Below are positions 1-6,090 of a stretch of 12,010 nucleotides of DNA, one piece after another. The position numbers and the translations under genes were made by a program. The stretch comes from CAYYYG01 sp964476135 (GTDB taxonomy: Bacteria; Patescibacteriota; Microgenomatia; UBA1406; GWC2-37-13): the NCBI GenBank assembly GCA_964476135.1, contig CAYYYG010000033.1:1-12010 (forward strand). The letters are read 5' to 3'. Position 1 is the stretch's first letter. Every line of letters begins with the position of its first letter. Below the pieces are notes generated by a model. The model made no database searches, was not told where the DNA came from, and was given only the letters and a program-made list of their open reading frames with translations.

Positions 1-74
1 GTGGACCTGAGGGGAGTCGAACCCCTGAGCTCCGCAATGCGAATGCGGCGTTCTACCAACTGAACTACAGGCCC
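1..74 (-). tRNA. tRNA-Ala (anticodon CGC), 3' end at window edge
   Basis: Read on the minus strand, the sequence folds as a standard cloverleaf. The acceptor GGGCCTG pairs with CAGGTCC, including the G3:U70 pair that is the alanine identity element. The D arm is GTTC/GAAC, the anticodon stem CCGCA/TGCGG, the anticodon loop TTCGCAT with anticodon CGC (codon GCG), and the T arm AGGGG/CCCCT with loop TTCGACT. The discriminator is A at position 2 and position 1 supplies C74. The last two bases of a possible encoded CCA lie outside the window. Confidence 0.96.
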
Positions 75-126
75 TTATTTGTGCGTTCTATACTTTCCGC
101 ACGGGTTATAGGTGCTTCAAGTATAA

Positions 127-195
127 GCGCTCATAATCCTTTTCTCAAAATATTCGAAAAGGATACGATCGCTTTACCAACTGAACTACCTGACT
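127..195 (-). other. tRNA-like 5' half running into a long hairpin
   Basis: On the minus strand, bases 195-173 read like the 5' end of a tRNA, with TA followed by a D arm GTTC-AGTTGGTA-AAGC. The 15 bases taccaactgaactac (plus strand) are identical to the D-arm region of the neighbouring tRNA-Ala. Where an anticodon arm should follow, the sequence instead forms a long stem. Bases 136-144 pair perfectly with 156-164 (9 bp, 11-nt loop), extended by 127-134 with 165-172, with one mismatch, one G:U and one bulge when read as minus-strand RNA. I find no complement to the acceptor 5' strand and no T arm before the tRNA-Ala starts. It is most likely a decayed or truncated tRNA, or a small structured RNA between two tRNAs. 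Confidence 0.45.
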
Positions 196-205
196 TTCCA
201 CCCTG

Positions 206-277
206 TGCACCCGGCGAGAATTGAACTCACATCCTAGGCTCCGGAAGCCCATATTCTATCCGTTGAACTACGGGTGC
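206..277 (-). tRNA. tRNA-Arg (anticodon CCG)
   Basis: The minus strand gives a complete cloverleaf. The acceptor is GCACCCG/CGGGTGC and the D arm GTTC..GAAT with a weak closing pair. The anticodon stem TGGGC/GCCTA has one G:U, and the loop TTCCGGA has anticodon CCG (codon CGG). There is a 4-nt variable loop, and the T arm GTGAG/CTCGC with loop TTCAATT. The discriminator is A. The CCA is not encoded: ACAGG follows the acceptor stem, so the CCA-adding enzyme would be needed. It lies 74 nt downstream of uppP on the same strand and could be part of the same transcript as that gene. Confidence 0.95.
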
Positions 278-351
278 AAGTTAGTCAAAAGTTAAAAGTC
301 CTAAGTCGAAAGTCCTACAACAACTTCGGACATCGGACTCCGTACTTTGCA
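278..351. repeat. Low-complexity spacer with short direct repeats
   Basis: The spacer between tRNA-Arg and the uppP stop is made of near-repeated short words. AAAGTCCTA occurs at 295-303 and 309-317, and TCGGAC at 326-331 and 333-338. AGTCC and GGACT words could form weak alternative stems. There is no stem followed by a T run, so it is not a clear intrinsic terminator on either strand. No gene is visible in it. Confidence 0.5.
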
Positions 352-1122
352 CTAGCTAACAAATAATAGTATTATACCAAGTCCAATCCGGTACCAGCCA
401 AAAGATGTAAGCGTATGCCCCTGCAAATACTTCACAAACCACCTAACGCCAATTGTTGCCGAAATATATGCGCCCAAAAAACCTGCCGCTAAAATGATGA
501 AATTCGGTCCCTGGGAAAGTATGTGGCGCATTTTGTACAAATCGTATATCGAAGCCGCGAGTATAGTGGGAATCGCCAGATAAAAAGAAAAGAGCGCCGC
601 CTCATCGCGCCGGTAACGCAAACCCATAAGCCCGAGCATAACTGCACCCGCCCGCGAAACACCCGGCACAACCGCAAATGCCTGGACTATGCCTATAATT
701 ATCGCCTCCCTGTTGGTGAGTTTATCGAGAGATTTGTCGAGTCCGTATTTCGGGAAAATATATTTTTCGGATAGTATAAATATATACCCAACAATTACGA
801 AGGCGCCTAGAGTAAGTAAACCAGATTCAAAAAATACATTTTTTATAACTTTATACAGTCCGAAGCCGATAACTGCGGTTGGAACGAAAGCAAACCCGAT
901 CCGAATAAGAATCTTTGGGTTTTTTTTCACTTCCCGAAAAAATATTCCGGATACCGCTAATATGGCGCCCGCCTGTATGAACACCTCAAAAAACTTCACA
1001 AACTCACTCTGTCTCAACCCGAGCATGTTGGCGGTAATTAGCAAATGAAATGTCGAGGAAACCGGCAAAAATTCCGTCAGCCCCTCGACTATCGACATAT
1101 AAAACGCCTGAATTAAGTTCAT
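352..1122 (-). CDS. uppP: Undecaprenyl-diphosphatase (UppP/BacA)
   Basis: This integral membrane enzyme dephosphorylates undecaprenyl pyrophosphate to the monophosphate, regenerating the lipid carrier for peptidoglycan and envelope polysaccharides. At 256 residues it is close to the usual 260-275. The first family motif is EGLTEFLPVSST at residues 13-24, with the glutamate pair E13/E17 and H26. The second is PGVSRAG at 153-159, with R157 matching the catalytic arginine. Hydrophobic segments cover most of the chain. Two motif positions differ from the textbook form: F25 stands where Gly is usual in SSTGH, and A158 where Ser is usual in SRSG. The ATG start places the N-terminal MNLIQAFYMSIVEGLTEF as expected for the family. 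There is no Shine-Dalgarno sequence. It diverges from the GT4 gene across a 36-nt gap and supports the lipid-carrier glycosylation genes further right. Confidence 0.95.
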   Translation of the reverse strand: MNLIQAFYMSIVEGLTEFLPVSSTFHLLITANMLGLRQSEFVKFFEVFIQAGAILAVSGIFFREVKKNPKILIRIGFAFVPTAVIGFGLYKVIKNVFFESGLLTLGAFVIVGYIFILSEKYIFPKYGLDKSLDKLTNREAIIIGIVQAFAVVPGVSRAGAVMLGLMGLRYRRDEAALFSFYLAIPTILAASIYDLYKMRHILSQGPNFIILAAGFLGAYISATIGVRWFVKYLQGHTLTSFGWYRIGLGIILLFVS

Positions 1123-1137
1123 ATCATGATTATCTCA
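1123..1137 (-). promoter_or_regulatory. Extended -10 promoter of uppP, predicted leaderless
   Basis: Minus-strand TGA-GATAAT (1137-1129) is an extended -10 (TGn plus a hexamer 5/6 to TATAAT), followed by exactly 6 nt and then the uppP ATG. With standard spacing, transcription would begin at the A of the ATG, so no leader or Shine-Dalgarno would exist. No convincing -35 is seen, which fits an extended -10 promoter. Confidence 0.45.
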
Positions 1138-1143
1138 TGTTAG

Positions 1144-1158
1144 TGATAAAATATAGTT
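1144..1158 (+). promoter_or_regulatory. Extended -10 promoter of the GT4-mutM operon, predicted leaderless
   Basis: TGA-TAAAAT at 1144-1152 is an extended -10, followed by 6 nt (ATAGTT) and then ATG at 1159. Its geometry is identical to the divergent uppP promoter on the other strand. Transcription is predicted to start at the A of the start codon. The -35 region (about 1124-1129, TCATGA) is poor. Confidence 0.45.
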
Positions 1159-2316
1159 ATGAAAATCGCCCTCGTGCACGATCAGCTGCAGGAATTCGGC
1201 GGGGCCGAACGGGTACTTGTCGCTCTAAAAGAAATTTATCCGGACGCCGATGTTTTCACCTCTTTGTATTCTCCGGACAAGCTCGGGATTCATGCGAAAC
1301 TGGTTGCTGACTGGAACATACAGACTTCATGGGCGCAAACAGTACCCGGAATGAAAAGATTCATATCGCCGTTGCGATTCATTACGCCCTTAATTTGGGA
1401 AAGTTTCGATTTTAAGGGCTACGACTTGGTGATAAGCTCCTCCGGGGGACACATGTGTAAAGGTATTATCACAAGACCCGAAACACTTCATATATGTTAC
1501 CTGCATCATCAGCCGCGTTATTTGTATTACTACGAAACGGCAGTGGAGTGGCAAAAATATCTGCCAGTAAAAATATACGGCCATTTAATAAACCACAATC
1601 TGCGGCTGTGGGATTATTTATCGTCACAAAGGGTTGACCGGTTTATCGCCAATTCGGAAGAGACAAAAAAAAGGATCGCCAAATTTTACCGTCGCGACTC
1701 CGAAGTAGTCTACCCTCCAGTTACCCTGCCGACGGACCATTATGTTAAGCACTCCGGCCCCGAACATACAAAATCGCATCTTTCGGACAAATACTACGTG
1801 ACAGTTTCACGACTGGCACGGGCAAAACACATCGAAATTCTCATAGAAGCTGCCAACAAAGATAAATTCAACTTAAAGATTATAGGCCGTGGTCGAGATG
1901 AAGAACGTTTGCGTCAAATGGCCGGGCCGACGGTTGAGTTTTTAGGCGCAATAACCGATGAAGCATTACCGTTAACAATTGGTAACGCGGAAGCGTTTCT
2001 TTTTGCTTCGGTTGATGAAGAGTTTGGTATAGCTCCGGTTGAGGCGATGGGCTATGGGTTGCCGGTTATCGCATTTGCCTCAGGCGGTGTGCCGGAAGTA
2101 GTTGATGATGAGGTGAATGGATTTCTATATCATGAACTCTCCGCCGACTCTCTACTTTCTGCCCTGCATAAATTCAAATCGCTTCATAAAGGAGCTCAGG
2201 AAGATATGCGCCGACACGCGCGCGCCAAAGCCGAATCATTCGGAAAAAGAGTGTTTAAGGAAAAAATGGAAAAATTTGTCAGTTCACACTTAAATGCCCG
2301 AACTGCCCGAGGTTGA
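1159..2316 (+). CDS. GT4 family glycosyltransferase (GT-B fold)
   Basis: This is a cytoplasmic or membrane-associated transferase that moves a sugar from a nucleotide-sugar donor to a lipid-linked or polysaccharide acceptor. It has 385 residues, normal for GT4. The N-terminal acceptor domain begins MKIALVHDQLQEFGGAER, with the GG loop at 14-15. The linker region carries FIANSEETKKRI (162-173) and VVYPPV (183-188). The donor domain starts near YVTVSRLARAKHIEILIEA (213-231). It contains IIGRG (241-245), and DEEFGIAPVEAMGYGLPVIA (286-305) holds the EX7E pair E287/E295 that contacts the donor. Its resemblance to WbaZ-type mannosyltransferases is an impression, so the sugar is unassigned. The C-terminal eight or so residues (NARTARG) overlap the mutM start in another frame. 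There is no Shine-Dalgarno sequence; an extended -10 precedes the ATG by 6 nt. Confidence 0.9.
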   Translation: MKIALVHDQLQEFGGAERVLVALKEIYPDADVFTSLYSPDKLGIHAKLVADWNIQTSWAQTVPGMKRFISPLRFITPLIWESFDFKGYDLVISSSGGHMCKGIITRPETLHICYLHHQPRYLYYYETAVEWQKYLPVKIYGHLINHNLRLWDYLSSQRVDRFIANSEETKKRIAKFYRRDSEVVYPPVTLPTDHYVKHSGPEHTKSHLSDKYYVTVSRLARAKHIEILIEAANKDKFNLKIIGRGRDEERLRQMAGPTVEFLGAITDEALPLTIGNAEAFLFASVDEEFGIAPVEAMGYGLPVIAFASGGVPEVVDDEVNGFLYHELSADSLLSALHKFKSLHKGAQEDMRRHARAKAESFGKRVFKEKMEKFVSSHLNARTARG

Positions 2317-3133
2317 ATCGATCAGACTATCACTTCATACCAGCTTGACCGGTAAAACGATTGCCGGAATAATTGCTCTGGTCCCAAAACAGCTGTCTGG
2401 TGATCATATAAAAACAGCAGGTAAAAAAATCAGCGCCGTTCAAAGAAGAGGTAAAGTGGTAACTATCCTTCTCTCAGATGATTCCTTTATAAGTATTCAT
2501 CTAAAATTGACTGGTCAGCTGCTATTTTCGGCAAATAAATCGAACGCGGTATTTGACACTGCAATTCCCCTTGCCAACACCAATAAAATGCCCGGAAAAT
2601 CGACCGGCGTAATCATAGAATTCACCGACGATTCAGCACTGTTTTTTAACGACCTTCGTAAATTCGGCTGGGTACGGATCGGCAACAAACCCGAAGGACC
2701 GGATTCTGCCGATGTTCTCTCGAACGAATTCACGGAGGATTACCTAAAAAAAATTACTAGTGCTTCAAGAAAGCCGATTAAAGTGCTACTTATGGACCAG
2801 GAAAAAATCGCCGGTATCGGCAATATATACGCAAACGACTCTCTATTCTCAGCCGGTATAAATCCGCTAAGAAAATCAAATACTTTGGCGCCCTCGGAGA
2901 TAAGCAAACTATACAGAGCTATAAAAGATATTATCGATGAAGGAATAAAACATAAAGGATCTTCCGCAAAAGATGAAGTATACAGACTTCCTGACGGCTC
3001 GAAGGGTAATTATCAAAACTACTTCAAGGTATATCAGCGAGACGGCAAACCATGCCTCAAATGCACCGAAAAAATAATCCGGATAAAACAGGCAGGAAGA
3101 AGTAGTTTTTATTGCAATAAATGCCAGAATTAA
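2294..3133 (+). CDS. mutM: Formamidopyrimidine-DNA glycosylase (Fpg/MutM)
   Basis: This bifunctional base-excision repair enzyme removes 8-oxoguanine and formamidopyrimidines and nicks the abasic site. The N-terminus MPELPEVE fixes the start: Pro2 becomes the N-terminal Schiff-base nucleophile and Glu3 is catalytic. Other landmarks are RRGK with K54, HLKLTGQL (69-76), DLRKFGW (120-126), and the helix-two-turn-helix KIAGIGNIYANDSLFSAGIN (171-190) with N177. The SSAKDEVYR segment (223-231) follows. A C-terminal zinc finger has C254/C257 and C274/C277, with R269 in the tip. The 279 residues slightly exceed the usual 270; the extra length is in a loop at about 78-106. The first 23 nt lie inside the end of the GT4 gene, so it is probably translationally coupled to it. 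It ends 25 nt from the convergent permease gene. Confidence 0.97.
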   Translation: MPELPEVESIRLSLHTSLTGKTIAGIIALVPKQLSGDHIKTAGKKISAVQRRGKVVTILLSDDSFISIHLKLTGQLLFSANKSNAVFDTAIPLANTNKMPGKSTGVIIEFTDDSALFFNDLRKFGWVRIGNKPEGPDSADVLSNEFTEDYLKKITSASRKPIKVLLMDQEKIAGIGNIYANDSLFSAGINPLRKSNTLAPSEISKLYRAIKDIIDEGIKHKGSSAKDEVYRLPDGSKGNYQNYFKVYQRDGKPCLKCTEKIIRIKQAGRSSFYCNKCQN

Positions 3134-3158
3134 ATTTTATCTAGGATTATGCGATCCG

Positions 3159-4364
3159 TTACTCATACCTTATCGCATCAATCGGGGAAAGATCGGCGGC
3201 TTTTTTTGCCGGAAAAACACCGAAGGCAATGCCGATTATGGAGGAAACGCCAAGTGCTAGAACCACAGTTTGCAAATCTATATAAGCCGGAAAAATCGAC
3301 TGAATGAAAAATACGATAACAAAAGCAATCGCAAGCCCTAGCGCCCCTCCAAATACAGAGAGCAATACCGACTGTACTAGAAACTGATATAAAATATCGC
3401 CTCTACGGGCTCCAATTGCCCTTCGGATGCCGATTTCCTTAATTCTCTCGGTGACGGTGACATACATGATATTCATGATCCCTATACCACCGACAACGAG
3501 CGATATTGCGGCAATTGCAACCAGTACCACATTCATAATTCCGAAAATGGAGCTGATCGCGTTTAAAATTTCAGTCTGTTCGACAACGGAAAAGTCGTCT
3601 TCTTTATAGCGCCTGAGGAGCACCTCCTCGATCTCGCTTTTGACGGACTTGAGGACTTCTTCACTTTTTGCTCGAACAATAAGAACCGGAAATTTCTTTT
3701 CCGTGTTGAATACATAGGCCGTTTTGTACGGCATGTATACAAAACCGTCAAGATCGGGCCCGCCGAATCCCCCACCCCCTTTGGCCTTCAAAACGCCAAG
3801 CACCTTAAAGCTTTGCCCCTCAATTTTTATATTCTGCCCCAGAGCTCCCTGAGGGCTCCCGAAAAGTTCTTTCGCGACTTTCGGGCCGACGACGACCACC
3901 TTACTTCTTTTATCAACCGCCGTTTTTTCGAAGAGCTCGCCGTACTCAGCCTTAAGATTCAGCGCCGAAAAAATATCAGACGTGCTTGCATACAGATCGC
4001 TAAAATAAGTATTGCCTGCACCTGCGGAAGTGACGGACTTGGTATAAACCGGCAGCACATAATCGGCGTTACGAATACGTTTGAGATTCAATACGTCACG
4101 CTCGTCGAAACGGATGCCGAATCCGGCTTGTCCGCCGCGGAAGCTGCCGTTCTGAATTACTTTGCCGGGAAGTATACGAAGCAAATTAGTTCCCAGATCT
4201 TCAAATTGGTTCTGAATATATTTTTTCAAACCGAGGCCGAAAGCCATCAGTAATACAACCGACAAAACACCGATAAGAATTCCAAGAGATGTCAGAATAC
4301 TTCTTCCTTTGTTTCTCGAAAAATCGAAAAATGCCGATTTGAAAATAAAAAATAAATATTTCAT
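3159..4364 (-). CDS. ABC transporter permease, MacB/FtsX type
   Basis: This is the membrane subunit of a type VII (MacB-like, mechanotransmission) ABC transporter. It has 401 residues with the family's architecture. The first transmembrane helix is at about 22-46. A large extracytoplasmic MacB core follows at about 47-270, including a glycine-rich loop GGGGFGG at 196-202. The FtsX domain follows, with helices near 275-300, 327-355 and 365-385 and the conserved cytoplasmic segment TVTERIKEIGIRRAIGARRGDI (303-324) split over the coupling loop. The C-terminus AADLSPIDAIRYE is typical. It lacks an ATPase domain, which is encoded just upstream with a 4-nt ATGA overlap, so the two are translationally coupled. 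The substrate cannot be read from sequence; MacB relatives export peptides, toxins, lipoproteins or glycoconjugates. Confidence 0.92.
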   Translation of the reverse strand: MKYLFFIFKSAFFDFSRNKGRSILTSLGILIGVLSVVLLMAFGLGLKKYIQNQFEDLGTNLLRILPGKVIQNGSFRGGQAGFGIRFDERDVLNLKRIRNADYVLPVYTKSVTSAGAGNTYFSDLYASTSDIFSALNLKAEYGELFEKTAVDKRSKVVVVGPKVAKELFGSPQGALGQNIKIEGQSFKVLGVLKAKGGGGFGGPDLDGFVYMPYKTAYVFNTEKKFPVLIVRAKSEEVLKSVKSEIEEVLLRRYKEDDFSVVEQTEILNAISSIFGIMNVVLVAIAAISLVVGGIGIMNIMYVTVTERIKEIGIRRAIGARRGDILYQFLVQSVLLSVFGGALGLAIAFVIVFFIQSIFPAYIDLQTVVLALGVSSIIGIAFGVFPAKKAADLSPIDAIRYE

Positions 4365-5038
4365 GTGCTGCTTTCGACTTTACCGTCACGAATTTTTATC
4401 ATTCTGTTAGTCTGTGCTGCGATATCGGCTTCATGTGTAACAATAACTATAGTTCTGTTTTCGTTTTTGTTAAGAGATTTGAGCAGCTTCATGATTTCAT
4501 CGCCTGTTTTAGTGTCCAGATTGCCGGTCGGCTCATCGGCAAGTATAAGCTTCGGATTCATGATAAGTGACCGGGCTATTGCGACACGCTGTTGCTGACC
4601 GCCTGATATGCGATTGGGGTATGATTTTTCTTTCCCGGCCAGTCCAAATTTTTCGATAAGCTCAAGCGCTCTTGTTTTCGGATCGTAATCAAGCTTATTC
4701 CGGGCGTATACTGTCGGCAGCATAATGTTTTCTATTACTGTTAGCTTGTTTATTAAATTGAACTGCTGGAAGACAAATCCCACAAACTCGCTTCTTAAAG
4801 TGGAAATTTCATCGTCATTCAGCTTGCTGACGGCAATATCGTCAACCAGTACTTCTCCTCCCGATGGCTTATCGAGAAGTCCGACTATATGCATGAGCGT
4901 TGATTTTCCGGATCCGGAAGGGCCGGTGATTGAAACCAGCTCCCCCTTCTTAACTACGAGTGACACATCTTTGAGTGCTGCAAAAACGGTATTTCCGTCG
5001 ATATGGTATTCCTTACGAACATTTTTTAACTCAAGCAT
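4361..5038 (-). CDS. ABC transporter ATP-binding protein, LolD/MacB type
   Basis: This ATPase subunit powers the adjacent permease. It has 225 residues, the normal length for a stand-alone LolD/MacB-class domain. Walker A is GPSGSGKST (39-47), the Q-loop is FQQFN (90-94), the signature is ISGGQQQR (144-151), Walker B is LILADEP (164-170) followed by the D-loop TGNLD, and the switch histidine is H202. All catalytic residues are intact. The gene begins 17 nt after the adaptor gene stop, without a Shine-Dalgarno sequence (the gap reads CTCCTTT on the coding strand), and ends in a 4-nt overlap with the permease. With the adaptor and permease it forms a complete MacAB-like export set. Confidence 0.96.
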   Translation of the reverse strand: MLELKNVRKEYHIDGNTVFAALKDVSLVVKKGELVSITGPSGSGKSTLMHIVGLLDKPSGGEVLVDDIAVSKLNDDEISTLRSEFVGFVFQQFNLINKLTVIENIMLPTVYARNKLDYDPKTRALELIEKFGLAGKEKSYPNRISGGQQQRVAIARSLIMNPKLILADEPTGNLDTKTGDEIMKLLKSLNKNENRTIVIVTHEADIAAQTNRMIKIRDGKVESST

Positions 5039-5055
5039 AGAATTATTAAAGGAGT

Positions 5056-6084
5056 TTACTCGATAACAATTTCCCCCTCGCTCAAACCCGAGATGATTTC
5101 GGTATCAGAATCAAAAACCGCGCCCGTCTTAACCTCTCTTTTTTCCGACTTCCCGTTTTTTATAACGAGAACATTCTTTTTATCATCTTCTACTTTTATA
5201 TAACGCGTCGGCACATAAATTACATTGTCTTTTTTTCTCATAGTGAAACTTATATCACCCGTCATGCCTAGCTTATACATCAGCCCATTATTTTCTCCCT
5301 CAAGCGCTACCTCGACTTCATAAACCGTGCCCGATTCGTCGGTTTTAGGTATAAATGCCACGCTTTTTATAACACCTGAGATTGTCGACTCCGGATACGG
5401 ATCAAGTGCGATATTACCTTTCATGCCGGAGGCCAGCTTCCAGACATCGGTCTGATCGGCAGTTGCCGAAAAATACACTGACTCCGGATTGATGATATCG
5501 AAAGTTGCCTCGGCAGCTGTAATATTTACTCCGGGGTAAGGCGTGCTAACATGAACCACGATTCCATCTATAGGAGTTGAGAGATAGGAGTATTGGGCTG
5601 CCAAATTCTGAAGCTCAACATCAAGGACCGTATTGTTAAGATCGTACTGAGCCTTTTCAATCGATCGTATCGCCTTATTCTGAAGATCTTTAGATAATCC
5701 TCCAATATTCACGTCACGATTGTCGTACTTGGTCTGATCGAAATCCAATCGTGTTTTTGCGTAAGTATTTAAATATTTTTTAAGCCGCATCTTCACATCG
5801 CGCTGATCAAGTGCGGCAATTCCCTGATTGCTTTTTACATAATCACCTTCTTTAACACCCACCCAACTAAGTAAACCCCCGGACTGGAATTTCAGATTAA
5901 CGCGCTCATGAGCATCAATTTCACCGGAAAGCGACAGTATTTCTTCAAGAGTATCTTTTTTTACTACATACCCTTCCTCTTGCAGTTTGGATGCCTGACT
6001 TGCCTGACGCTGATAAAAAAAGTAAGCAACACCGACCAAAACAAGCAGTAAAATCAACCATTTGATCTTAAAAAATCTTTTCAT
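5056..6084 (-). CDS. MacA/HlyD-type adaptor subunit of an ABC exporter
   Basis: This is a membrane-anchored extracytoplasmic adaptor that stimulates and couples the MacB-like transporter. It has 342 residues. One N-terminal transmembrane anchor (about 8-24) is preceded by basic residues. The biotinyl-lipoyl halves are at about 60-95 (GGLLSWVGVKEGDYVKSNQG) and 165-190 (STPIDGIVVHV). They flank a short helical hairpin (about 95-162), followed by a beta-barrel (about 195-280) and a membrane-proximal domain ending in ISGLSEGEIVIE. The hairpin is shorter than in TolC-docking adaptors, which fits an organism without an outer membrane; that is inference. It begins 6 nt after the stop of the upstream GT-C-like gene and has no Shine-Dalgarno sequence. 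Transcription order is GT-C protein, adaptor, ATPase, permease. Confidence 0.9.
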   Translation of the reverse strand: MKRFFKIKWLILLLVLVGVAYFFYQRQASQASKLQEEGYVVKKDTLEEILSLSGEIDAHERVNLKFQSGGLLSWVGVKEGDYVKSNQGIAALDQRDVKMRLKKYLNTYAKTRLDFDQTKYDNRDVNIGGLSKDLQNKAIRSIEKAQYDLNNTVLDVELQNLAAQYSYLSTPIDGIVVHVSTPYPGVNITAAEATFDIINPESVYFSATADQTDVWKLASGMKGNIALDPYPESTISGVIKSVAFIPKTDESGTVYEVEVALEGENNGLMYKLGMTGDISFTMRKKDNVIYVPTRYIKVEDDKKNVLVIKNGKSEKREVKTGAVFDSDTEIISGLSEGEIVIE

Positions 6085-6090
6085 AATTAT

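Noticed and set aside
172..195. A third functional tRNA between tRNA-Arg and tRNA-Ala
   Set aside because: No anticodon arm, T arm or matching 3' acceptor strand could be found in the 100 nt that follow, so it is not called as a tRNA.
1..351. CRISPR array or mobile-element attachment site at the tRNA block
   Set aside because: The repeats are too short and irregular for CRISPR. The tRNA-like fragment is a 5' half, whereas integration usually duplicates the 3' end of a tRNA, and no integrase gene is in the window.
689..1048. Plus-strand 119-codon open frame inside uppP
   Set aside because: It is antisense to a clearly recognised membrane enzyme, its composition is the complement of a hydrophobic gene, and it matches no family I know.
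3134..3158. Possible bidirectional terminator between the convergent mutM and permease genes
   Set aside because: Only a 4-bp GGAT/ATCC stem is present and there is no T run on either strand, so an intrinsic terminator cannot be supported.
3813..4253. Plus-strand 146-codon open frame inside the permease gene
   Set aside because: It is antisense to a well-defined MacB/FtsX permease, with no start signal or recognisable motifs.
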